Shown one piece after another: positions 51,184 to 60,655 of a stretch of 64,000 bases of DNA; position 1 is the first letter of the stretch; every line of letters starts with the position of its first letter. The DNA comes from Rs1 sp000416275 (GTDB taxonomy: Bacteria > Pseudomonadota > Gammaproteobacteria > Pseudomonadales > Balneatricaceae), in contig OZ251574.1 in the NCBI GenBank assembly GCA_965243635.1, positions 1,550,001 through 1,614,000 on the forward strand, read 5' to 3'. Both the position numbers and the translations under genes were made by a program. Under the pieces are notes generated by a model that saw only the letters and a list, made by a program, of their open reading frames with translations, was not told where the DNA came from and did no database searches.

Positions 51184-52611
51184 ATGGAGCAGCGACAAAT
51201 AGTTATTCAAATTACCAATATAGATGCGATAGAGCGCTCTACTGTACCGCGTTGTAGATTCGATGAAGAGGGCGGCAGTATAGGTAATTGCGCTGGCGAT
51301 CACTGGAATTTATATGACAACAGTGGTGGTGTTCATGCGGGACATGGCCTGATTAAAATGATAGATGGCGAGTTTTGTATTGTGCAGGGCAGTGGGGATG
51401 TGTTTGTCAACAAATCCAGCTATTCGCTCGGGGCGGGACGTGCTGCATTACTGCACGATGCTGATTTAATCGATATAGGAAAGTTCAATTTACGCGTTCA
51501 TTTTACTCATGGCAGCCAATTTGGTACAGATCCCGATGCTTCTCTGGAAGAAGTTATCGGTGATGCTGAACAGGCCTCTCTGCTCATCGATCAAAATTGG
51601 ACCGGCGAGGATAAAAAGCGCGAGCTTAAAAGTACCGATCCAGAGTTGGCGCTGGCAGAGGCCATGGTAGTGACTGATGATTTGGATCCCGAGGTGTATT
51701 TTGATGTTCAAGATCATCTCGCCAGTGATAGAAATGAATTATCTGAGTTACTAGAAGCTCCTGGTCCAGGTGTTTTGACGCTGGCAACGGCGCCAAAGTC
51801 ACACCAGATAGTGGCTGTTAGCAGAGCAAGTAAAATAACCAAGAATTTTGAAAGTAGTAGGGTGATTGATGGAGTGCAAACTATGAATAATGATTTTAGT
51901 TCCAAGATGGGAGAATTAGAAGACTTGGTTATGGGCCGCTCAAGTGATGTGAGCCAGACGGTGGTTAGTCCGCAGTTTAGCGAGTCCCCAAGGGCTATTG
52001 ACGAGGCGGGGCACTTGGCTGCCTCTCCCTTGCAAAGGGGCTTGAATGTCACTTTAAAGCAGTCTGATACAGCGCAAACTCATGACTTACTTGAAGAAAT
52101 TGGCATGACTTTGCGAGAGGCTGTAGAGGGGCTGCTTAAAATACAGCAGGCATCTAGAGAGCAGAATCAAGGGCTGTCGAATAAAGTACTGCAACCCATT
52201 GAAGATAACCCGCTGCGCTTAGGCTTAAATTATCAAGAGACGATGGCGGCGATGTTTAACAGTGATAGGTCTATGGTGCACCTAGCGGCGCCGATGGCGG
52301 TGAGAGAGAGTCTAATCCAGATTCATCTGCATCAAATAGCTACAGAATACGCCACTAAAAAGGCTTTAGATGCAATATTGCAAGCGTTGAATCCGACCAC
52401 CTTAGCGGCGCGCTTCAAACGTTATAGAGGCACCGCTCAACAGCGTAAAGAAACCGAGGAGGGATGGGCGTGGGAAATGTATACCCATTACTACGAGGAG
52501 CTTATTTCATCGCGCCAACAGGGGTTTGAAAAGTTATATTCAGAAGTGTTTGATCAGGCATACGACCAGCGATTAAGGGAGTTACAAAATGAAGCTGTCG
52601 ACGATGTTTGA
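51184..52611 (+). CDS. tagH: T6SS-associated FHA domain protein TagH (VasC-like)
   Basis: The 475-residue protein has an N-terminal FHA domain (GGSIGNCAGDHWNLYDNSGGVHAGHGLIK, residues about 28-58, with FVNKSSYSLGAG) and the C-terminal T6SS FHA domain (NPLRLGLNYQETMAAMFNS; GTAQQRKETEEGWAWEMYTHYYEELIS). FHA domains bind phosphothreonine, and in Pseudomonas Fha1 is the phosphorylation switch. No PpkA/PppA genes are seen here, so the partner kinase is elsewhere or this protein acts structurally, as proposed for VasC. The middle third is disordered. Confidence 0.94.
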   Translation: MEQRQIVIQITNIDAIERSTVPRCRFDEEGGSIGNCAGDHWNLYDNSGGVHAGHGLIKMIDGEFCIVQGSGDVFVNKSSYSLGAGRAALLHDADLIDIGKFNLRVHFTHGSQFGTDPDASLEEVIGDAEQASLLIDQNWTGEDKKRELKSTDPELALAEAMVVTDDLDPEVYFDVQDHLASDRNELSELLEAPGPGVLTLATAPKSHQIVAVSRASKITKNFESSRVIDGVQTMNNDFSSKMGELEDLVMGRSSDVSQTVVSPQFSESPRAIDEAGHLAASPLQRGLNVTLKQSDTAQTHDLLEEIGMTLREAVEGLLKIQQASREQNQGLSNKVLQPIEDNPLRLGLNYQETMAAMFNSDRSMVHLAAPMAVRESLIQIHLHQIATEYATKKALDAILQALNPTTLAARFKRYRGTAQQRKETEEGWAWEMYTHYYEELISSRQQGFEKLYSEVFDQAYDQRLRELQNEAVDDV

Positions 52612-53134
52612 AGTGATGAAGGCACAAGCGTTAGTGGTGTTGGCAATAGTGCTGTTACAGGGTTGTACAGCGGCATCGAAATCAGCGTCAATTATCTCGG
52701 ACCCAGACATACAAGTGGGTGATGAGGGGGAGGGGGGGCCCTCCACCGTGCTGTTAAGTCTCTTTGCCGCAAGAGATGTTAATGAAAACTATTTGGGCGA
52801 GGGCACACCAATAGACTTTCATGTGATCTTCATGAAAGACGACTCAAAAATGCTCGCCGCTGATTTTGATGAATTGACTTTCGCCATGGAAGACTCACTG
52901 GGCAAGAACTATTTAATTCACGATGATTACTCGTTGATCCCCAATCAATATAAGTATGTTGAGGCGCTGGAAGTACCTGAAGGAACACGTTATTTAGGGG
53001 TAGTGGCACGCTTTGCGGATCCAAACCAGACACAGTGGAAGAAGAGTATGCGGATTAAAAATAAAGGTCATGTCTATAAATTTTTAATGCAATTCAACCG
53101 CGAGCATGTTGACTTTATCAAAGAAGATTATTAA
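52589..53134 (+). CDS. tssJ: T6SS outer-membrane lipoprotein TssJ (VasD)
   Basis: The 181-residue protein has a lipoprotein signal ending LLQGC (Cys26) followed by a TssJ transthyretin-like fold: ISDPDIQVGDEG, STVLLSLFAARDVNENYLGEGTP, IDFHVIFMKDDSKMLAADFD and LGVVARFADPNQTQW. It overlaps tagH by 23 bp, with AGGGAG seven bases before its ATG. TssJ anchors the TssL-TssM complex in the outer membrane. Confidence 0.95.
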   Translation: MKLSTMFEVMKAQALVVLAIVLLQGCTAASKSASIISDPDIQVGDEGEGGPSTVLLSLFAARDVNENYLGEGTPIDFHVIFMKDDSKMLAADFDELTFAMEDSLGKNYLIHDDYSLIPNQYKYVEALEVPEGTRYLGVVARFADPNQTQWKKSMRIKNKGHVYKFLMQFNREHVDFIKEDY

Positions 53135-53136
53135 TT

Positions 53137-54471
53137 ATGTCGACAAGAAATAGAGTAATTTGGAACGAGGGGCTGTTTATTAAACCCCAACACTTTCAAC
53201 AGCAATTTCGTCATACAGAGAGTCAAATCAGCGCTAAATTTAGCTCAATTAGCGAATATTTATACGGATTGATGTCGCTGGAAATAAACACCGAGTATCT
53301 CAATTTTGGGCGGATATCACTGGTGAGTGCCTCAGGGGTGACACCTGATGGCACCAGCTTTGATTTTCCATTACTCGATGACTTGCCCTCGCCTCTTGAT
53401 GTAGCTGATGCATCAGCGGCGAATCAGATCGTCTATCTGGCGATACCACTGCATGAAGATTCGGTCAAAGAGATCACTTGGGCAGACGATTTAGGGCATT
53501 CTAGATACAAGGCCGATAGCCAGTTAGCTCGCGATATTCACTCCAGAGATGGTGATGATGTGCAGATAGATGTAGCAAAGGTCAATTTACGATTGATGCT
53601 GGAGCGAGAAGACCGCAGTGCCTACAGTACGCTACCTATCGCGCGTATTCTAGAAAAGAGGCAAGATGGTAGCGTAGTACTGGACCCAGATTTTATGCCC
53701 TGCAGTATGACGGTTGCCACCATCCCCTACCTGCACCGCTTTGTCGGTGAAATGTCAGGTTTAATGCGTGAACGAGCCAAGAATATTTCGCAGAGGCTCG
53801 GTGCTCCCGGGCAATCTGGTGTGGCCGAAGTAACTGATTTTATGCTATTGCAGGTATTAAACCGGGTACATCAGTGGTTTTCTCATATGTCAAGATTGAA
53901 AATACTACACCCAGAGCGGCTTTACGAAGCCCTATTACAAGTTGCCAGTGAATTAATCACCTATACCAACGACAGTCGTTTACCGCCGCTATTTCCCCCT
54001 TATGAACACGACAATCCACAGCTGTCTTTTGCCCCGCTAATTTACTCTCTCCAGCAAAGCTTAAGTACGGTATTAGAGCCAAGGGCAGTGGCCATCCCGT
54101 TAGAAAAGCGCAAGTTTGGTTTGATGGGTGCGGCAATTACCGATCGCACTTTACTGGAGAGCGCCGATTTTGTAATCGCAGTGCGCGCGGACCTGCCTCT
54201 AGATACTTTGCGCAAGCAATTTGTACAGCAAACTAAGGTGGCTTCAGTAGAGCGTATAAGGGACTTAATAAGCCTGCAAATTCCCGGGATTCCGTTAATT
54301 AGTCTCCCAGTAGCACCAAGGCAGCTACCTTACCACGCCGGCTTTACCTATTTTCAGTTGGACAGAAACAGTGAAAATTGGGCGATGCTGAATGAATCAA
54401 ATGGTTTTGCCTTCCATGTTGCCGGTGATATTCCTAACATCGACTTGCAGTTTTGGGCAATAAGGAGCTAG
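53137..54471 (+). CDS. tssK: T6SS baseplate-membrane linker TssK (VasE)
   Basis: The 444-residue protein begins RNRVIWNEGLFIKPQHFQQQ and contains ISLVSASGVTPDGTSFDFP, SKPLLPIARI-like LPIARILEKR and VAIPLEKRKFGLMGAAI, typical of TssK. It ties the baseplate to TssL/TssM. Its last residues (LQFWAIRS) and the following tssL start occur in a partial tandem duplication. Confidence 0.97.
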   Translation: MSTRNRVIWNEGLFIKPQHFQQQFRHTESQISAKFSSISEYLYGLMSLEINTEYLNFGRISLVSASGVTPDGTSFDFPLLDDLPSPLDVADASAANQIVYLAIPLHEDSVKEITWADDLGHSRYKADSQLARDIHSRDGDDVQIDVAKVNLRLMLEREDRSAYSTLPIARILEKRQDGSVVLDPDFMPCSMTVATIPYLHRFVGEMSGLMRERAKNISQRLGAPGQSGVAEVTDFMLLQVLNRVHQWFSHMSRLKILHPERLYEALLQVASELITYTNDSRLPPLFPPYEHDNPQLSFAPLIYSLQQSLSTVLEPRAVAIPLEKRKFGLMGAAITDRTLLESADFVIAVRADLPLDTLRKQFVQQTKVASVERIRDLISLQIPGIPLISLPVAPRQLPYHAGFTYFQLDRNSENWAMLNESNGFAFHVAGDIPNIDLQFWAIRS

Positions 54472-54544
54472 CAGTGAATAGCATGACCTCGAGTGTCACC
54501 GCGAGCAATACACTTGGTGATATACACAACCCCCAGCTACATTT

Positions 54545-55462
54545 ATGGGCGATAAGGAGATGAATGGCATGCGACCCAATATCACAGCGAGCAATATGAT
54601 CTCGATGCTACCCGATGCAGATAAACCTTTAAGCAATAAGGGCAGTGAAGTGGAGTCGACAGAAGGTTTGCTGTTATCGGACAAAGTTAAAAATAGGGAT
54701 GCGATAGAAGTATCACTATTCGACAGTGTTAAAAATGTTGATGCAGACGAAGATTTTTGGTTCAAATTACGCGGCAATAGCATCAATTTATTGATTGATG
54801 TTGCCGAGCCTTTGTTAGGCATGGTGTCAAGGGTGAAAAACATTAACCACTATGAAGCGATAGAAGAACTATATCAGCAGGTGGTTGCCGAGATACGACT
54901 AATCGACGTTGAGTTGGAGAGCAAAGGTTATGAGCGAGCAGTACTGCTCTCGTATCGCTACATACTTTGTACTTTTATCGATGAATCAATTATGGGCACT
55001 AAGTGGGGCAGTGGTGTGTGGGCACAGCACTCGCTATTGACAAGGTTTCACAATGAGACTTGGGGTGGTGAAAAAGTCTTTAGTATTCTCAATAGGATAG
55101 AGTCTGATCCGAAGCGCTATCGAGAGCTTTTAGAGTTTATTTATCTGTGCTTGTGTCTAGGTTTTGGCGGCCGTTATCGGGTTGAAAAAACCATTGAAAG
55201 CGAGGGCAAGTTTGAACAAGTGCTCTCCGATTTGCATGAGTTGCTCAGCTTAAATATGGGAGATATTCCAGAAAGTCCACTGGCGATGCCCGCCGCGAAA
55301 AATGTATTAGTGACTAAGAGCATCCTCAACCACCGCATTCCACTATGGTCGGTATTTGCGGCTTTTTCGCTGGGCTTAACAGCAGTGTTTAGCTATTACT
55401 ATTTCAGCCTAGCGCAGCAGAGTGATGATGTATTGGCCAAGTTAAATCATATTTTAAATTAA
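54545..55462 (+). CDS. tssL: T6SS inner-membrane protein TssL (DotU/VasF)
   Basis: About 297-305 residues. The DotU domain is clear: RGNSINLLIDVAEPLLGMVSRV, YRYILCTFIDESIMGTKWGSGVWAQHSLLTRFHNETWGGEKVF, then LCLCLGFGGRYRVE. One C-terminal helix (LWSVFAAFSLGLTAVFSYYYF) anchors it; no OmpA-type peptidoglycan domain is present. The ATG at 54569, nine bases after AAGGAG, is the likely start; ATGs at 54545 and 54560 are in frame. It partners TssM and TssJ. A MITE begins 2 bp after its stop codon. Confidence 0.94.
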   Translation: MGDKEMNGMRPNITASNMISMLPDADKPLSNKGSEVESTEGLLLSDKVKNRDAIEVSLFDSVKNVDADEDFWFKLRGNSINLLIDVAEPLLGMVSRVKNINHYEAIEELYQQVVAEIRLIDVELESKGYERAVLLSYRYILCTFIDESIMGTKWGSGVWAQHSLLTRFHNETWGGEKVFSILNRIESDPKRYRELLEFIYLCLCLGFGGRYRVEKTIESEGKFEQVLSDLHELLSLNMGDIPESPLAMPAAKNVLVTKSILNHRIPLWSVFAAFSLGLTAVFSYYYFSLAQQSDDVLAKLNHILN

Positions 55463-55463
55463 A

Positions 55464-55663
55464 CCTGAAGCAGTGACTTCACTGCACAACATAGCGCAAG
55501 TTATTGATTTTACAGCGGTTAGAAAAACATCCACTGAACCTAGGGGTTTTATGCATTTATGCAGCGAATGCAGGACGCATATGAGCTTGCAGTTAATATT
55601 TTCTATGCCACTGTAAAACCAATATCTTACATTCTGTATTCACTTTGAAGTTACGGATTTAGA
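55464..55663 (+). mobile_element. MITE family 1, long form (200 bp), TSD TTAAA, inside the T6SS operon
   Basis: The left end CCTGAAGCAGTGACTTCA and right end TGAAGTTACGGATTTAGA are recognisable family termini. TTAAA occurs on both sides (55459-55463 and 55664-55668), partly within the tssL stop codon. It sits between tssL and clpV in an otherwise tightly packed operon and leaves 100 bp before clpV. Confidence 0.9.
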
Positions 55664-55763
55664 TTAAACAGATAAAAGCTAAAGGTTCAGCGATTGCTTT
55701 CTAATCGCTGTAGAAGCAACAGCTTGGGTCGACCTTCAGTATTAATTGAACAAGGAGTTAGTT

Positions 55764-58400
55764 GTGATACGTATTGAATTACCAGTGCTGATGGAAAAGT
55801 TAAACCCGTTATGCAAGCACTCGATGGAAGAGGCAGCGGCATTTTGTGTCAGTCAGGAAGGGGCGGAAATTACTGTTTCGCACTTGATTTATGCCATTTT
55901 AGACACCCCCTACTCAGATTTAAGGATTATCTTAGATCAGGCACAATTAGATCACCTCGAGCTTAAAAATAAGCTAGGTGCCAATTTGGCGGCCAGTAAA
56001 CAAAATACTATGGGTACCTACCCGAGCTTCTCACCTTTACTGATCGAGCTATTACAAGATGCTTGGTTACTTGCCTGCACTGAATATCAGCATGACAAAT
56101 TGCGTGGTGGGGTACTGTTTTTATCGGTGTTACTCAATGCCAGTCGCTATTTGTCAACCGATGTACAGGGCTATCTAAGCGCGATCAACCGCGAGAGCTT
56201 GCGCAATAATTTTGATCAATTGACCATCAAATCCGTGGAGGCGCCCAAGGGTAATAATGGCACAGCCAATGCTGCGGGAAACATGGCGCAGCAACAGACG
56301 ACGCTACTGGAGAAATACACCAGTAATATCACTCAGATGGCACGTGAAAACAAATTGGATCCGGTGCTCTGCCGCGACGATGAAATCTCTTTAATGATCG
56401 ATATCCTCAGTCGTCGGCGCAAAAACAACCCTATCGTGGTCGGTGATGCAGGGGTAGGTAAAAGCGCGGTGATCGAGGGACTGGCGCAAAAAATTATCGC
56501 TAAAGATGTGCCGAGTAAGCTGCAGGAAGTAGAAATATTATCGCTAGATCTAGGTGCATTGCAGGCGGGAGCCGCGGTAAAAGGCGAGTTTGAAAAACGT
56601 CTTAAAGGCGTCATAGAAGAAGTTAAAAACTCAGCTGTCGGCATCATTTTATTCATTGATGAAGCGCACACTTTAATCGGAGCCGGCAATCAAGAGGGCG
56701 GCGGTGATGCGGCAAACTTACTCAAACCCGCTCTGGCAAGAGGCGAGTTGCGTACCATCGCGGCGACGACGTGGAAGGAGTACAAAAAGTATTTTGAAAA
56801 GGATCCGGCGCTGTCGCGCCGTTTCCAATTGGTAAAATTAGACGAGCCGAGCATTGCTGAGGCAATTCATATCATGCGCGGCCTAAGTGGCGTGTATGAG
56901 AGTGCCCACGATGTGCTGATCACCGATGATGCACTAAAGGGTGCCGCCGAGTTGTCGGCGCGCTATATCTCCGGTCGTCAACTGCCCGACAAAGCGATAG
57001 ATGTGTTGGATACCGCCTGTGCGCGAGTGGCGATAAATCTGAGCTCAAGACCGAGAGAGATAAGTCGTATAGAAGGTGAAATGCAGCAGCATCGCATGGA
57101 GATTGAACGCCTAATTCACCAGCGCAAGTTAGGAGTGACTACCGATCAGGCGCGCATCGAAGAGTTGCAAGGCAAGAACGAAATACTGTTAGATAAAGCC
57201 AATGAGCTAACCGCCGCTTGGGTCGAGCAGCAGGGGATCGTGAGCCAAATGATTGCCTTGCGCAAGCAACTCGCCAGTGACAGTGCTCAGCAGTCCAGCA
57301 TTGAAGGTGTTGTAACAGAAATTAGTAGCACACAAGAACTGGCGGAACAACTGGCCCAATTGAGCGAAAAATTAGCCCAGTTGCAGGAAAATTACGTGCT
57401 GGTGAATGCCTTGGTCAACTGTCAACAAATCGCCAGTGTTATTGGCGATTGGACTGGGGTGCCTATCAATCAAATGAGTACCGATCAGCTATCCACTATC
57501 ACCCAGTTACCGAAACTATTGGCACAACACATAAAAGGGCAGGATATGGGGCTGGAGAAAATACACCGGCACTTATTGACGGCTCGCGCAGATCTTCGAA
57601 AAACCGGACGCCCTCAGGGAGCATTTTTACTGGTGGGCCCTAGTGGTGTCGGTAAAACTGAAACCGTCATTCAGTTAACCCAGCTACTGTACGGCGGTAA
57701 GCAATTCATCACCACCATCAATATGTCTGAGTATCAAGAAAAGCACACGGTCTCGCGGCTGATCGGTTCACCACCGGGTTACGTAGGTTTTGGTGAGGGG
57801 GGCGTATTAACCGAGGCGATTAGACAAAAACCTTATTCAGTGGTGCTGTTAGATGAAGTGGAAAAAGCCCACCCCGAAGTGTTAAATTTATTTTATCAAG
57901 CGTTTGATAAAGGTGAGTTGGCCGATGGTGAGGGGCGCCTGATTGACTGCCAGAATGTAATGTTTTTCATGACCTCTAACCTAGGTTACCAGACCATCGT
58001 TGACTACGTAGATAATAGAGATGAGCTAGACGATGCGCTCTATCCTGAACTGGCTAATTTTTTCAAGCCAGCGCTGTTAGCGCGCATGGAAATTGTCCCC
58101 TACATGCCGCTGCAAGATGACGTTCTTGAAAGCATAGTCAGTGCCAAAATAGCGGCCTTATCTAGCTTGCTAGCACAGCGCTATAAAGCCCAAGTTGATA
58201 TTGATGAGCAAGTGATCAGTCTTATTTGCGCCAAAACCAATCGCAGTGAAAATGGTGCGCGAATGATAGAGTCGGTGATTGATGGACAGTTGTTACCGCC
58301 TTTATCAATGCAGATATTAGAGCGACTAGCAGCCAGTGAAGAGATTGCCAATATCTCGCTGAGCGTCAATCAGCAGCAGTTTTGCAGTGAGGTCAGTTAA
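55764..58400 (+). CDS. clpV: T6SS ATPase ClpV (TssH)
   Basis: The 878-residue AAA+ unfoldase has the N domain (MEEAAAFCVSQEGAEITVSHLIYAIL), first ATPase module with Walker A GDAGVGKS (about 227-234) and Walker B ILFIDEAHTLIGAG, a middle coiled coil, and second module with GPSGVGKT (about 625-632), Walker B VVLLDEVEKAHPEV and the IGSPPGYVGFGEGG pore-region. It pulls apart contracted TssB/TssC sheaths. The GTG at 55764 is preferred because AAGGAG is six bases upstream; a TTG at 55746 is in frame. Confidence 0.97.
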   Translation: MIRIELPVLMEKLNPLCKHSMEEAAAFCVSQEGAEITVSHLIYAILDTPYSDLRIILDQAQLDHLELKNKLGANLAASKQNTMGTYPSFSPLLIELLQDAWLLACTEYQHDKLRGGVLFLSVLLNASRYLSTDVQGYLSAINRESLRNNFDQLTIKSVEAPKGNNGTANAAGNMAQQQTTLLEKYTSNITQMARENKLDPVLCRDDEISLMIDILSRRRKNNPIVVGDAGVGKSAVIEGLAQKIIAKDVPSKLQEVEILSLDLGALQAGAAVKGEFEKRLKGVIEEVKNSAVGIILFIDEAHTLIGAGNQEGGGDAANLLKPALARGELRTIAATTWKEYKKYFEKDPALSRRFQLVKLDEPSIAEAIHIMRGLSGVYESAHDVLITDDALKGAAELSARYISGRQLPDKAIDVLDTACARVAINLSSRPREISRIEGEMQQHRMEIERLIHQRKLGVTTDQARIEELQGKNEILLDKANELTAAWVEQQGIVSQMIALRKQLASDSAQQSSIEGVVTEISSTQELAEQLAQLSEKLAQLQENYVLVNALVNCQQIASVIGDWTGVPINQMSTDQLSTITQLPKLLAQHIKGQDMGLEKIHRHLLTARADLRKTGRPQGAFLLVGPSGVGKTETVIQLTQLLYGGKQFITTINMSEYQEKHTVSRLIGSPPGYVGFGEGGVLTEAIRQKPYSVVLLDEVEKAHPEVLNLFYQAFDKGELADGEGRLIDCQNVMFFMTSNLGYQTIVDYVDNRDELDDALYPELANFFKPALLARMEIVPYMPLQDDVLESIVSAKIAALSSLLAQRYKAQVDIDEQVISLICAKTNRSENGARMIESVIDGQLLPPLSMQILERLAASEEIANISLSVNQQQFCSEVS

Positions 58401-59969
58401 TTGCTGACTCCGGTAGTATCGCAACTGATGCCACTACTTAAGGCGGCGGATGAAACTGCGCTCGACCTCGCCGGATTACAGCTGTGGTGTCAGCATGTGA
58501 GAGCGGTGCGTGGTTGGTATTTACGGCTGTCATTTGATGGTCGTGAACTGCAAGTGATGGCGCAGTTAGAGCGGGGACAAGTGAGTGTCGCCGCGGGGCT
58601 AAGCTTTAACTGCACGCAATTTGATCAGCCGTTTTCGCACGTCGCATTTAGCGCCAAATCGATAGTATTGCAACAGCTAGCGCAATACCCAGAACTCAGT
58701 CATCCGCAGTATTTAACTTGGATAGCTAGCGCTAGTGCACAGACCGAGCTGTGGGTAGAGCCTTTATACTTAAATGGCAAATTACAGGGGTTGTGGGCAA
58801 CGCAGGCGGTGGCTGGGCAGACGTGTCCGAGCTCGGATACGCAAGCTATCAAACAGCTGATGTTATTGCGTATCGAACAACTTAAACAAAATCGGCAAAT
58901 ACAGGTAAATCACTCCAGTTTAGTGAGTAGTTTTAATGCGCTACATGCCGATGTGTTAACCGGTAAACATAAAAAAATACTGGCACAAACAATCATCGGA
59001 GAATCCGAGCAAATACAGAAGCTGCAGGACAAAATTATTATTGCAGCTAGGTCGCAGCTCAGTGTTCTAGTTCAGGGCGAGACAGGCGTAGGTAAGGAGC
59101 TAGTGGCCAAGGCGATACATCAGTTGTCAGATCGAGAGCAGCGACCTTTTATAGCGCTCAACTGTGCAGCGATCCCCGACTCGCTGTTAGAGAGTGAGCT
59201 GTTTGGCTTCGTCAAAGGTGCCTTTTCTGGGGCGGCGCACTGCTCAAAGGGGTTGTTGGGGCAATCTCACAGCGGCGTATTGTTTCTCGACGAGATAGGG
59301 GATATGCCACTGACTATTCAAGCCAAATTACTGAGAGTGCTAGAGACGCGAAAGTATCGTCAACTGGGGGGCAGTGAGGAACTCAGCTGTGACTTTAAAT
59401 TGATCACAGCCACTCATCACCATTTGCCATTGCTGATCAAGCAGCAGCGTTTTCGCAGCGATTTGTTTTATCGCCTTAATAGTTTTCCGATTTTGGTGGT
59501 GCCTTTGCGGCAGCGCAAGGCGGATATTGAGTTGCTCAGCCAGTATTTTATTGATCAGTATAACCGCGCTAATCAGTGCCGAGTGCTGGGGATTAGCGAA
59601 GCGGCTATCGAACAGCTTAACACCCTCAGTTTCAACGGTAATATTAGAGAGTTAAAAAACATTATTGAACTGGCATGTGTGCACTGCGGTGATGGTGAGG
59701 AGATCCACAGTATTGACTTATCTAACACAGAGTTTCCATCCGCTGCCGACAGTGAAGAGCAGGATAGTCAGTCGCCGGCAGAACCCGCCCATAAACCTGG
59801 TGAAATAAGCAATCTAAAGGCGGCGGTTGAGCAATTTGAAGAGCAAATTATAAAACAGCGCCTGCTGCTCTGTGACGGTAATAAAAGCAAGGCGGCACAG
59901 ACCTTGGGGGTTCCCAGGCGCACATTTACTTACATCTGTCAGAGACTGGAGTTAAATAACAGTGAGTAA
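58401..59969 (+). CDS. vasH: Sigma-54-dependent activator, VasH-like
   Basis: The 522-residue protein has an N-terminal GAF-like sensing region, a sigma-54 AAA+ domain with Walker A GETGVGKE (226-233), the loop motif GAFSGA (273-278) in place of the usual GAFTGA, Walker B LFLDEIGDMP and the sensor RLNSFPILVVPLRQR, and a C-terminal Fis-type helix-turn-helix (KSKAAQTLGVPRRTFTYICQ). VasH drives T6SS hcp and effector promoters with RpoN. It starts with TTG directly after the clpV stop. The Thr-to-Ser change in the loop that contacts sigma-54 is unusual. Confidence 0.94.
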   Translation: MLTPVVSQLMPLLKAADETALDLAGLQLWCQHVRAVRGWYLRLSFDGRELQVMAQLERGQVSVAAGLSFNCTQFDQPFSHVAFSAKSIVLQQLAQYPELSHPQYLTWIASASAQTELWVEPLYLNGKLQGLWATQAVAGQTCPSSDTQAIKQLMLLRIEQLKQNRQIQVNHSSLVSSFNALHADVLTGKHKKILAQTIIGESEQIQKLQDKIIIAARSQLSVLVQGETGVGKELVAKAIHQLSDREQRPFIALNCAAIPDSLLESELFGFVKGAFSGAAHCSKGLLGQSHSGVLFLDEIGDMPLTIQAKLLRVLETRKYRQLGGSEELSCDFKLITATHHHLPLLIKQQRFRSDLFYRLNSFPILVVPLRQRKADIELLSQYFIDQYNRANQCRVLGISEAAIEQLNTLSFNGNIRELKNIIELACVHCGDGEEIHSIDLSNTEFPSAADSEEQDSQSPAEPAHKPGEISNLKAAVEQFEEQIIKQRLLLCDGNKSKAAQTLGVPRRTFTYICQRLELNNSE

Positions 59970-60651
59970 TAAAATTTTCATGGTCAAATTTCTACTGCTG
60001 TGCAGTGTTTCTAGCAGTGGCATATTAGCCTCTGAGCCACCGAGTATCGCCAGTGCGCAACTGTGTACCGAGATAATCAACAGCCGTCTGGAGAGACTCG
60101 CCTGTTTTGATGCCGTGTTTAATACTGCCATCAGTGAGCAGCCGGTAACTAGTGTCGTGGTACTCAACGTGGTCAGCAAGCCAAAATTTTGGCATCGGGT
60201 GGTGGCGCAAGAAGCGAACCGCCAAGATTCGGATGTTTTTATTGGCAACTATACCGAGGCTGGGTCGAGCGTCGAAGGTGGTAGTTCAAATCAATTAATA
60301 TTGAGTCAGTCTGCTCTTGGGACTATACCGCCGCGGCCGATTTTAGTGATTAGCTGCTTAGATAATATCACCCGACTACAGATTTTATTGCATAAACCTA
60401 TTGATGAGGGAGTGACCCCATTGAATTTAGTGATTGATGGAAAATCTCTGCCGAGCCGTTGGTTTAGCGAGTCCAATGGTTATCTAATTCGCGCGGGGCG
60501 AGGGTTGCCCGGTATTGAAGATATTAGCGCTATGTTTTTAAAAAAATCATTAGTTATTCGTAGTAAAGAGCCTGGAATTGATAATTTGAGCTTCGATCTC
60601 AGTAATCTAGTCGATGATATCAAACCACTTAGAAAGGCGTGCCACTGGTAA
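59962..60651 (+). CDS. T6SS-associated protein VasI/TagO-like
   Basis: The 229-residue protein has a signal peptide (FLLLCSVSSSGILASE), then AQLCTEIINSRLERLACFDAVF and the C-terminal half with ILVISCLDNITRLQILLHKP, the pattern of the VasI (TagO) family. In some T6SSs TagO interacts with TssA. It starts with GTG at 59962 (or ATG at 59980) overlapping vasH by 8 bp, and sits between vasH and tssA as in Vibrio cholerae. Confidence 0.85.
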   Translation: MSNKIFMVKFLLLCSVSSSGILASEPPSIASAQLCTEIINSRLERLACFDAVFNTAISEQPVTSVVVLNVVSKPKFWHRVVAQEANRQDSDVFIGNYTEAGSSVEGGSSNQLILSQSALGTIPPRPILVISCLDNITRLQILLHKPIDEGVTPLNLVIDGKSLPSRWFSESNGYLIRAGRGLPGIEDISAMFLKKSLVIRSKEPGIDNLSFDLSNLVDDIKPLRKACHW

Positions 60652-60655
60652 ACAC

